Assembly: GCA_000161775.1 (NCBI GenBank)
Contig: GG704595.1
Coordinates: 91,558 to 155,557 of the forward strand
Reading direction: 5' to 3'
DNA length: 64,000 bases
Origin: Ruegeria lacuscaerulensis ITI-1157
Lineage (GTDB): Bacteria; Pseudomonadota; Alphaproteobacteria; Rhodobacterales; Rhodobacteraceae
The notes beneath the pieces are model-generated. The model searched no databases. It was given only the letters and a program-made list of their open reading frames with translations, and was not told the DNA's origin. Position numbers and translations under genes: made by a program. The first letter of the stretch is position 1. Each line of letters begins with the position of its first letter. Below are positions 25,252 through 32,647 of the stretch, piece by piece.

Positions 25252-26376
25252 ATGACACAGCCCTCGATTGCATTGGAGCAGGTCAATGACGCCCTGCGGA
25301 TCGCCGTTTCGGGTGAGATGGTGACCCAATCTCTGGAGTCGGTGGAAAAGGGATTTCGGGCACTTCACCCCGACGCGAAACGCATTGTTTTCGATCTGTC
25401 CGGGCTCGGGTCGCTGGACACCGGAGGCGCTTGGCTGATCTGCGATCTGGCGCGGCGAGCCTCGGCCGCGGGCGCAACCGTGACCTATGAAAACGTCACG
25501 GCCACGCAATCGGCGCTGCTTGAGACGGTCGCGCAGAACATAGCCGCCGAGATACCGGCCGAGGCCCCGCCGCGCGGTTTCGTGCCCTGGCTGGAGTCGC
25601 TGGGCCGGCGGACGGTCGGGGCCGGGCGCGACACGGCATCGATGCTGAGCTTTCTGGGGCTGACGCTGCATCGGCTGGCGCGCACTTTGGTCATGCCGTG
25701 GCGCCTGCGTCGGGCCGCGCTGGTGTCGCAGATGGAGGAAACCGGGCTCAAGGCGCTGCCCATCGTGGCTCTGATGGGGTTTCTGATCGGCGTCGTACTG
25801 GCCTTTCAGGGAGCAACCCAGCTGAAACAGTTCGGCGCCGAGATCTTCGTGGTCGAGCTGATTTCTATCTCGGTTCTGCGCGAATTGGGCGTCCTGCTGA
25901 CCGCGATCATCGTGGCGGGCCGGTCGGGCTCGGCCTTCACTGCCTCGATCGGTTCGATGAAGGTGCAGGAGGAGATCGACGCCATGCAGACGCTGGGTCT
26001 GGACCCGATCGAGGTTCTGGTGGTCCCGCGGGTTCTGGCGCTGCTGATCATGCTGCCGATCCTGGGCTTCGTGGCCGACATGGCCGGCCTGTTCGGCGGC
26101 GCCTTGATGAGCTGGATCGATCTGGGCGTCAGCCCCGGCATGTTCGTCACGCGCCTGAAAGAAAACACCGATGTCTGGCATCTGGCGGTCGGCCTGATCA
26201 AGGCCCCGTTCTTTGCCGTGGTCATCGCGGTGATCGCCTGTTGGCAGGCGATGCAGGTCAAGGGCTCGTCCCAGAGCGTGGGGCAGCGGACGACATCATC
26301 GGTGGTTCAGGCGATCTTCATGGTGATCGCCATCGACGCGCTGTTTTCCATCTTCTTCTCCGAGGTGGGCGTCTGA
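25252..26376 (+). CDS. mlaE: MlaE-type ABC lipid transport permease with N-terminal STAS domain
   Basis: A 374-aa protein. Residues about 1-95 form a STAS domain (IVFDLSGLGSLDTGGAWL), fused to an MlaE permease domain with five or so membrane helices (LPIVALMGFLIGVVLAFQG, VLRELGVLLTAIIVAGRSGSA split across 215-240, EIDAMQTLGLDPIEVLVVPR). In Escherichia coli the STAS protein MlaB is separate. It forms the inner-membrane channel of a retrograde or anterograde phospholipid transporter with the next three genes, which follow at 1-nt or overlapping spacing. Confidence 0.93.
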   Translation: MTQPSIALEQVNDALRIAVSGEMVTQSLESVEKGFRALHPDAKRIVFDLSGLGSLDTGGAWLICDLARRASAAGATVTYENVTATQSALLETVAQNIAAEIPAEAPPRGFVPWLESLGRRTVGAGRDTASMLSFLGLTLHRLARTLVMPWRLRRAALVSQMEETGLKALPIVALMGFLIGVVLAFQGATQLKQFGAEIFVVELISISVLRELGVLLTAIIVAGRSGSAFTASIGSMKVQEEIDAMQTLGLDPIEVLVVPRVLALLIMLPILGFVADMAGLFGGALMSWIDLGVSPGMFVTRLKENTDVWHLAVGLIKAPFFAVVIAVIACWQAMQVKGSSQSVGQRTTSSVVQAIFMVIAIDALFSIFFSEVGV

Positions 26377-26377
26377 C

Positions 26378-27193
26378 ATGGACGGCGCAATCCAGCAGCA
26401 GGACACCAGGGGAGAGGCGCAGCGCGAGGCGGTGATCCGGGTGCGTCACCTGCGCAACCAGTTCGGCCCGCAGGTGGTGCATGACGACCTGAACCTGGAT
26501 GTCTGGCGCGGCGAGGTTCTGGGCATCGTCGGCGGATCGGGCACGGGCAAGTCGGTCCTGTTGCGTACCATCGTCGGGCTGAACAAGCCCGCCGCCGGCA
26601 GCATCGAGGTGCTGGGCGTCGACGTGCTGAACGGCCCCGAGGCCGATCGTCGCCGGATCGAGAAACGCTGGGGCGTGGCCTTTCAGGACGGCGCGCTGTT
26701 TTCATCGCTGACCGTGTTGCAGAACGTGATGGCCCCGCTGCGCGAACATACGGGCCTGAGCGAAAGCCTGATGCGCGCGCTCGGCAGCCTCAAGATCAGT
26801 CTGGTGGGCCTGCCACAGCTGAGTTGCGGCAAGTTTCCGTCCGAACTGTCGGGCGGGATGCGCAAGCGGGCGGCCCTGGCGCGCGCGCTGGCGCTGGACC
26901 CCGAGATCGTGTTTCTGGACGAACCCACCGCCGGCCTGGACCCGATCGGGGCGGCGGCCTATGACGACCTGATCGGCGAGTTGCAGCAGGCCCTGGGGCT
27001 GACCGTTTTCATGGTCACCCATGACCTCGACAGTCTTTACGCCATCTGTGACCGTGTCGCGGTGCTTGCGGAAAAACGCGTTCTGGTCGAAGGTCCGATA
27101 GACGAGATGACCAAGGTCGATCATCCTTGGGTGCAGGAATACTTCACCGGCCCCCGGGCCCGCGCGGCGCAGCAGAAGGGGCACGACAGGTAG
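26378..27193 (+). CDS. mlaF: MlaF-type ABC transporter ATPase
   Basis: A 271-aa ATPase with Walker A VGGSGTGKSVLLRT, signature LSGGMRKRAALARAL and Walker B IVFLDEPTAGLDP. The GGSGTGKS form and the LSGGMRKR signature are typical of MlaF rather than drug or nutrient importers. It starts one base after the MlaE stop codon. It energises lipid movement through the STAS-MlaE permease. Confidence 0.95.
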   Translation: MDGAIQQQDTRGEAQREAVIRVRHLRNQFGPQVVHDDLNLDVWRGEVLGIVGGSGTGKSVLLRTIVGLNKPAAGSIEVLGVDVLNGPEADRRRIEKRWGVAFQDGALFSSLTVLQNVMAPLREHTGLSESLMRALGSLKISLVGLPQLSCGKFPSELSGGMRKRAALARALALDPEIVFLDEPTAGLDPIGAAAYDDLIGELQQALGLTVFMVTHDLDSLYAICDRVAVLAEKRVLVEGPIDEMTKVDHPWVQEYFTGPRARAAQQKGHDR

Positions 27194-27198
27194 AGGCG

Positions 27199-28515
27199 AT
27201 GGAAACCCGGGCGAACTATATCCTGATCGGCGCGTTCACGCTTGCGGGCATCCTCAGCGCGTTCGGCTTTTTCCTTTGGCTGGCCAAGTTCGAGGTGACT
27301 CGGCAATACGCCTATTACGACGTGCTGTTCGACAATGTTTCGGGCCTGTCGGCGGCCGGGGGCGTCAGCTACAACGGCCTGCCGGTGGGTCAGGTGATCG
27401 CGCTGGATCTGGACGATGACGACCCCTCGAAGGTGCGTGTACGCCTTGAAATCGACGCCGACATTCCCGTCACCACGGATACCATCGCGCAATTGCAGTC
27501 GCTGGGGGTGACGGGCGTCAGCTATGTCGAACTCTCGGGCGGGTCGCCCGATGCCGAGCGCCTGCCGCAGTTCAGCGTCATCAAAAGCAAGCGCAGCGCG
27601 ATCCAGTCGCTGTTCGAAGGCGCGCCCAAGGTGCTGGACGAAGCAGTGACCCTGCTTGAAAACCTGAACGCCGTTGTCGATGACGACAACCGCAAGGCGG
27701 TGGCCGACATTCTGGACAACCTCGCCTCGGCCTCGGGGCGGCTGGACAAGACGCTGACCGATTTCGAAACCCTCTCGGGCGATCTGGGCGGCGCGGCAAA
27801 GGAAATCGGTGCCTTCACCAAGCGGCTGGACACCTTGGCAGATACGGCCGAAACCACGCTGACCACCGGGACCGAGACGCTCGACAGCATAAAGACCGCC
27901 GCGGACTCCGCAAAAACCGCACTGGATGGCGCCAACAAGACGCTGGCGACGGCGGATCAGGTGCTGGAACAGGATATTCGGCCCTTCATCGCGCGCGGAT
28001 CTGAATTGGCGGACCGGCTGATCGGGTTGTCGGACGAGGCGAGCGTGACCATGGCGACCGTCAACACCACCTTCCAGAACGCCAATCAAACGCTTGATTC
28101 CGTGACCTCGGCGATGGAGGCGGCCAAGGGCACCCTAACCTCGGCCGAACGCGCCTTCGACTCGGCCAACCGTGTCATGGACGAAGACGTGGCCACCGTA
28201 GCCGCCGACATCCGCACCGCCGCCAACCAGGTGGCCGAGACCGTGTCGAACGTCACCCAGCGCATCGACGCGATTTCCGCCGATATCCTCAGCGCCTCGC
28301 AATCGGCGTCCGACCTGCTGGGCACGATCGACGGCATCGTGCAGCAGAACCGCCGGCAGGTGTCGGACTTTCTGCGGGTGGGGCTGCCCCAGTTCGTGCG
28401 CTTCGTCGAAGAATCCCAACGCCTTGTCATCAGCCTGGACCGGCTGGTGGACAAGGTCGAACGCGACCCGGCCCGGTTCCTGCTGGGCACCCAGGCATCG
28501 GAGTTTCGCCAATGA
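27199..28515 (+). CDS. mlaD: MCE-domain protein (MlaD family)
   Basis: A 438-aa protein: one N-terminal membrane anchor (ILIGAFTLAGILSAFGFFLW), an MCE/MlaD domain at about 38-118 (FDNVSGLSAAGGVSYNGLPV, VTGVSYVELSGG), then a long Ala/Thr-rich helical region (about 140-410) able to form a periplasmic coiled coil. Hexameric MCE rings with such tails form tubes for lipid passage. ATG 27199 is preceded by AGAGG; the upstream in-frame extension overlaps mlaF and is rejected. It is much longer than Escherichia coli MlaD (about 180 aa). Confidence 0.93.
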   Translation: METRANYILIGAFTLAGILSAFGFFLWLAKFEVTRQYAYYDVLFDNVSGLSAAGGVSYNGLPVGQVIALDLDDDDPSKVRVRLEIDADIPVTTDTIAQLQSLGVTGVSYVELSGGSPDAERLPQFSVIKSKRSAIQSLFEGAPKVLDEAVTLLENLNAVVDDDNRKAVADILDNLASASGRLDKTLTDFETLSGDLGGAAKEIGAFTKRLDTLADTAETTLTTGTETLDSIKTAADSAKTALDGANKTLATADQVLEQDIRPFIARGSELADRLIGLSDEASVTMATVNTTFQNANQTLDSVTSAMEAAKGTLTSAERAFDSANRVMDEDVATVAADIRTAANQVAETVSNVTQRIDAISADILSASQSASDLLGTIDGIVQQNRRQVSDFLRVGLPQFVRFVEESQRLVISLDRLVDKVERDPARFLLGTQASEFRQ

Positions 28516-29168
28516 TCAGAGCAATGTTCGCAACTCTGCTGCTTGCAGGTTTGACCGGCTGCACCGGGTTGGGAACGCTGAAGCAGGCCTCGCAGCCCAA
28601 CGACCTGTACCTGCTGACACCCAAAAGCACCTTCTCCAGCTCGTTGCCACGGGTAAGCAAGCAGATCGTCGTCCAAGAGCCGACGGCCACGGCCGCGGTC
28701 GACACCGATCAGATCGCGGTTCAGCCCACACCGTTGCAGGTGCAATACCTTCCCCGTGCGCGCTGGGTGGACCGGGCGCCGCTGATCGTGCAGGCCCTGC
28801 TGGTCGAAAGCTTTGAAAACAGCAACCGTGTCGCGGCCGTGGGCCGCTCGACCGTCGGGTTGCGGGCGGACTATGTGATCGTTCCCGACCTGCGCGAGTT
28901 CCAGGGGATCGTCGTCGGAGAGACCCAGGATTCCAAAACCGTGAAGATCGACGTTCGGATCAACATCAAGATCATCGACGAATTCGAGGACAAGATCATC
29001 GCCTCAAACTCGTTCCAGCGCGACGTGATTGCTGCCAGCGATCAGACACCCGACCTGGTCGCTGCCTTCGATCAGGCCCTGGGCAGCACGATGCGGAACG
29101 CCGTTGAATGGAGCATCCGCAAGATCCACGCCCATGCAGCCAGCAACCCGCGGCCGTCGCTGAACTAG
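28512..29168 (+). CDS. ABC-type transport auxiliary lipoprotein
   Basis: A 218-aa lipoprotein with signal peptide MIRAMFATLLLAGLTGC; the lipidated Cys is residue 17. The rest (LYLLTPKSTF, YLPRARWVDRAPLIVQALLV, RADYVIVPDLREFQ) fits the ABC_trans_aux/PqiC family of outer-membrane-facing lipoproteins that partner MCE systems. Its ATG overlaps the MCE gene stop (ATGA), completing a four-gene operon. It likely docks the periplasmic MCE tube to the outer membrane. Confidence 0.9.
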   Translation: MIRAMFATLLLAGLTGCTGLGTLKQASQPNDLYLLTPKSTFSSSLPRVSKQIVVQEPTATAAVDTDQIAVQPTPLQVQYLPRARWVDRAPLIVQALLVESFENSNRVAAVGRSTVGLRADYVIVPDLREFQGIVVGETQDSKTVKIDVRINIKIIDEFEDKIIASNSFQRDVIAASDQTPDLVAAFDQALGSTMRNAVEWSIRKIHAHAASNPRPSLN

Positions 29169-29177
29169 GCCCGTATG

Positions 29178-30758
29178 TCAGAACTGCGCCGGTGAGGCAC
29201 GGGCCCAATCATCGGCGAATTCGGCTGGAATGTCGGCACCCAACAAGGCACCGTCCTCGAGAAAGGTATAAAGCTGGCCATAGGACCATTCGCGTTCGTC
29301 CGCCGTCCGGCGCAGGATGTCGGACGGGCGCAGATCCGACACCCGCTCCTTGCCCATGGCGCCCAAGATCTCGCGGAAGCTTTCCAGCGTCGCGTCATGG
29401 AACCGGTGCACGCGCTTGCGTTTTTGAGGCACGTTCACCGCGCGACCGCGCACCGGGTCCTGCGTGGCCACCCCCGAGGGGCAGCGGTTGGTGTTGCAAT
29501 GCAGCGCCTGGATGCAGCCCACCGCGAACATCATCGCCCGCGCCGCGTTGCAGATGTCGGCCCCCAGGGCGCATTTCTCGATCATGTCATACCCGGTGGC
29601 CACCTTGCCCGAGGCGATCACCCGGATCTTGTCGCGCAGACCCACGCCGCGCAGGCTGTTGTCGACGAAGATCAACGCCTCGTTCAGCGGGGTTCCCAGA
29701 CGGTTGGTGAATTCCACCGGGGCGGCCCCGGTGCCGCCTTCGGCCCCGTCCACGGTTATGAAATCGGGCAGGATTCCAGTTTCCAGCATGGCCTTGCAGA
29801 TGGACAGAAACTCGGATCGCGCCCCGATGCACAGCTTGAACCCGACGGGCTTGCCACCGGACAGGTCGCGGAGCTGTTGGACGAAATTCAGCAACCCGGT
29901 CGGGCCGTCAAAGGCCGAATGCGTTGGCGGCGAAATCACGTCCTGATGCACGGGTACGCCACGGATCGCGGCGATTTCGGCATCCACCTTGGCCGCAGGC
30001 AGCACGCCGCCATGCGACGGCTTGGCACCTTGCGACAGCTTGATCTCGATCGCCTTGACGACCTCCATCCGCGCCCGTTCGGCGAACGTGTCCCTGTCGA
30101 ACCCGCCCTCGGGGGTACGGCAGCCGAAATAGCCGGTGCCGATCTGCCAGATGAGGTCGCCGCCCTCGACCAGGTGATGGGGCGACAGGCCGCCCTCGCC
30201 CGTGTTGTGGGCAAAGCCGCCGTCGCGTGCGCCGCCGTTCAGCGCCCGGATCGCATTGGCGCTGAGCGCGCCGAAGCTCATGGCCGAAACGTTCAGACGC
30301 GACGCCAGATAGGGTTTTTCGCATTGCGGCCCGCCCAGCAGGATGCGTTCCTCGCTTTCCGGCACCTTCTTTGGGGCCAGCGAATGGTTGGCGCGGTGGT
30401 ACCCGACCTTGAGGATGTCGTACTGCGTGCCGAAGGCCTGCGTATCGACCTGCCCCTTGGCCCGGGAATACACCAGAGACCGCACGATGCGGTTGAACGG
30501 GCGGCCGCTTTCGTTGGTTTCCACGAAATATTGCCGAATCTCGGGGCTGACGAATTCCAGCATGTAGCGGAAATGCCCCAGCACCGGATAGTTGTTCAGC
30601 ACGTTGTGCCGGGTGGTCAGCATGTCATAGAGGCCCACCAGCGCATAGGGCACCAGCAGAACCAGCAGCCAGAAGACGGGTGGCCAGAACAGCCCCAGAA
30701 TGACCGTCAGCGGCAACGCGACAAAGGTCACGGCAAAGTAGATCCTGCGTACGATCAT
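29178..30758 (-). CDS. FMN-binding glutamate synthase-like protein, membrane-anchored
   Basis: A 526-aa protein with two hydrophobic segments in the first 50 residues and then a glutamate-synthase FMN domain. Visible are SAMSFGALSANAIRAL, GEGGLSPHH, AKPSHGGVLPAAKV, TVDGAEGGTGAAP and the 3Fe-4S cysteines in CIQALHCNTNRC (C-x5-C-x4-C). It lacks the glutaminase and structural domains of GltB, so it cannot be a complete glutamate synthase. Its reaction is uncertain; a redox-linked amidotransferase-like or FMN oxidoreductase role at the inner membrane is possible. GGGAGAGCAGG precedes the ATG. Confidence 0.88.
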   Translation of the reverse strand: MIVRRIYFAVTFVALPLTVILGLFWPPVFWLLVLLVPYALVGLYDMLTTRHNVLNNYPVLGHFRYMLEFVSPEIRQYFVETNESGRPFNRIVRSLVYSRAKGQVDTQAFGTQYDILKVGYHRANHSLAPKKVPESEERILLGGPQCEKPYLASRLNVSAMSFGALSANAIRALNGGARDGGFAHNTGEGGLSPHHLVEGGDLIWQIGTGYFGCRTPEGGFDRDTFAERARMEVVKAIEIKLSQGAKPSHGGVLPAAKVDAEIAAIRGVPVHQDVISPPTHSAFDGPTGLLNFVQQLRDLSGGKPVGFKLCIGARSEFLSICKAMLETGILPDFITVDGAEGGTGAAPVEFTNRLGTPLNEALIFVDNSLRGVGLRDKIRVIASGKVATGYDMIEKCALGADICNAARAMMFAVGCIQALHCNTNRCPSGVATQDPVRGRAVNVPQKRKRVHRFHDATLESFREILGAMGKERVSDLRPSDILRRTADEREWSYGQLYTFLEDGALLGADIPAEFADDWARASPAQF

Positions 30759-30889
30759 CCTGCTCTCCCTCGTGATCTGCCGCCGATCGTGGAAAGCTTG
30801 CCGCGCGATTGCAAGCCTTTGTGCGGATCGCGCGGCCTGTCTTGCGCCATCGTGATCGCCCTTGAGCCTGATGGGCGCGCCCTTTATCC

Positions 30890-31330
30890 ATGCGCAGACA
30901 CGCAGGAACAGGGACAGACGTCTTGGCCAGAGCGCAGGCTGCCATAGCGGGACGACCGCTGATGTATGCCGCCGTCTTCATCGGCGGCGCGGCGGGGTCG
31001 ATCCTGCGCGAACTGTTTGCGCTGGAGATCCCCGGTGCGCCACTGCTGACGGCCACGTTCGGCATCAACGTGGCGGCCTGTTTCGTGCTGGGCTGGCTGT
31101 ATGCGATCCGCACCCGTGTGCATGCCCATGTGCTGCATCTGGGCGCTGTGGGTTTCTGCGGCGGGCTTTCGACCTTTTCTTCGTTCGTGGCCGAATTGGA
31201 GCGATTTGCCGAAACAACAGGGTGGATGGTCATGGTGCCGCTGGCGGCCGAGATCGCCGCCGGGCTGGGCGCGGCCATTCTGGGCGAAGCCATCGGCCGT
31301 CGCAGGCCGGCCCGAGAGTCCGGCGGATGA
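30890..31330 (+). CDS. crcB: Fluoride exporter CrcB, first subunit
   Basis: Up to 146 aa with four predicted membrane helices. The Fluc-family blocks GGAAGSILRELF, TFGINVAACFVLGWL and GFCGGLSTFSSFVAE are intact, including the Asn and Phe-box residues lining the fluoride pore. A second, different CrcB follows with ATGA overlap; such pairs usually form antiparallel heterodimers. The N-terminus is uncertain: the family normally starts near the MYAAVF at 30962, and ATG 30890 has no convincing ribosome binding site. I saw no fluoride riboswitch. Confidence 0.85.
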   Translation: MRRHAGTGTDVLARAQAAIAGRPLMYAAVFIGGAAGSILRELFALEIPGAPLLTATFGINVAACFVLGWLYAIRTRVHAHVLHLGAVGFCGGLSTFSSFVAELERFAETTGWMVMVPLAAEIAAGLGAAILGEAIGRRRPARESGG

Positions 31331-31689
31331 CCGATCTGTACCTGCATGTCATGTTCGGGCTGGGCGGCGGGCTGGGCGCCGTGCTGCGCCATTGGGTGAC
31401 ACGCGCGGTCACCCATGACCTGCCGGTGGCAACCCTGATCGTGAACGTGGGCGGCAGCCTCCTGCTGGGGCTGTGGATCGGGTATCTGGGCGGAACCATC
31501 GAAATGGCCGAAGATCAAAGGCGCCTTGTCTTCGGCTTCTGCGGCGGCTTCACGACCTTTTCCAGCTTTGCCTGGCAGTCGCTGGAACTGCGGCGCGAGC
31601 GCACCATCGCGATGGCGGCGGGCAACATCCTGCTGAGCATCGGCCTGTGCTGGCTGGCTCTGTGGCTGGGCCTGTGGGCAACGCGCTGA
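31327..31689 (+). CDS. crcB: Fluoride exporter CrcB, second subunit
   Basis: A 120-aa four-helix Fluc protein (MFGLGGGLGAVLRHWVTR, TLIVNVGGSLLLGLWIGYL, GFCGGFTTFSSFAWQSLEL). It differs clearly from the partner encoded just upstream, as expected for a heterodimeric pair with opposite membrane orientation. Its ATG overlaps the stop of the first crcB gene. It exports cytoplasmic fluoride passively. Confidence 0.93.
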   Translation: MTDLYLHVMFGLGGGLGAVLRHWVTRAVTHDLPVATLIVNVGGSLLLGLWIGYLGGTIEMAEDQRRLVFGFCGGFTTFSSFAWQSLELRRERTIAMAAGNILLSIGLCWLALWLGLWATR

Positions 31690-31695
31690 GCGCGC

Positions 31696-32022
31696 TTACA
31701 CGACGGGCATGTGCATCCGCATTGCCAGATTGCCCAGGATCCAGACCGTTCCCCCGATGATGATCAGCAGAACCAGCGTCGAGAACAGCACCAGATCGAG
31801 ATCCTCGCGGCTGCTGCGGCGACGGTCGATATGCAGGAAATAGACCAGCTGCACGATCAGCTGGGCCAACCCCAGCAGGCCGATCGTCAGATAGACGCCG
31901 CGGGTCTCGATGCCGAACCAATGCACCGTGGCGAACATGGCCAGCGTCAGCAAAAGCGAACTGCCATAGCCGATCACATAGCGCCGCCTCTCGCGCCGGT
32001 GCAGCTCGGAATGTCTATCCAT
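31696..32022 (-). CDS. cyoD: Cytochrome o ubiquinol oxidase subunit IV CyoD
   Basis: A 108-aa protein with three membrane helices and the CyoD block YLTIGLLGLAQLIVQLVYFL. It assists assembly of the CuB-haem centre of the bo3-type oxidase. Its start overlaps the end of cyoC by 8 nt. It is the last gene of cyoABCD; no cyoE haem O synthase follows, as the neighbouring gene is a convergent crcB. Confidence 0.93.
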   Translation of the reverse strand: MDRHSELHRRERRRYVIGYGSSLLLTLAMFATVHWFGIETRGVYLTIGLLGLAQLIVQLVYFLHIDRRRSSREDLDLVLFSTLVLLIIIGGTVWILGNLAMRMHMPVV

Positions 32023-32647
32023 AGGTCAGCCCTCCGAAATAGACGATGGTGATGATGCCGATCCAGATCAGGTCGAGGAAATGCCAGAACAGCGCCAGCC
32101 GCACCATGCGCGAGACCACCAGATCGGTCATTCCCATCACCCGCAATTGAATGCCCAGCACCACCAGCCACACGCAGCCCGCGGCCACATGCAGCCCGTG
32201 CAGCGGCACCAGCCCGTAGAAGGCGGACAGAAAACCGCTGCGCTGCGGGATGCCGCCCTTGTCCGCCATCGACATGAAATCGCGGATCTCGAGCACCAGG
32301 AAACTCAACCCCAGCAGCAGCGTGACCGCGAACCACAGAACGATCCGGCCGCGCGGCAGATTGTACTTCAGCGCCAGCATCGCCAGCCCAACGGTCAGGC
32401 TGCTGGTCAACAGGATCAGCGTCTGGGCAAAAATGCTGTAGAGATCGAACAACTCGTGCGGGCCCGGACCACCGGCCTGCGCGTCGATCATGGTGATGTA
32501 GACGCCGAACATCAGCCCGAAATAGACCAGGTCGCTCATCAGAAAGACCCAGAAACCGAAGGTCACCACCTCGGTCGCCTTGTGGGCGCCGGCATGACGC
32601 CGCCCAAGGTTCAGACCAGGGTAACTGTGGGTTGGTGCAGGCTTCAT
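32015..32647 (-). CDS. cyoC: Cytochrome o ubiquinol oxidase subunit III CyoC
   Basis: A 210-aa five-helix protein of the haem-copper oxidase subunit III family (FWVFLMSDLVYFGLMFGVYI, LVPLHGLHVAAGCVWLVVL, FWHFLDLIWIGI). The HxLH and FWHFLD motifs are typical. Its ATG overlaps the cyoB stop (ATGA), so the operon is translationally coupled. Confidence 0.95.
   Translation of the reverse strand: MKPAPTHSYPGLNLGRRHAGAHKATEVVTFGFWVFLMSDLVYFGLMFGVYITMIDAQAGGPGPHELFDLYSIFAQTLILLTSSLTVGLAMLALKYNLPRGRIVLWFAVTLLLGLSFLVLEIRDFMSMADKGGIPQRSGFLSAFYGLVPLHGLHVAAGCVWLVVLGIQLRVMGMTDLVVSRMVRLALFWHFLDLIWIGIITIVYFGGLTYG

Noticed and set aside
30780-30889. Possible fluoride riboswitch before the crcB pair
   Set aside because: A CTGATGG string is present, but the GGNGATGG element in the right orientation and the pseudoknot partners are missing.
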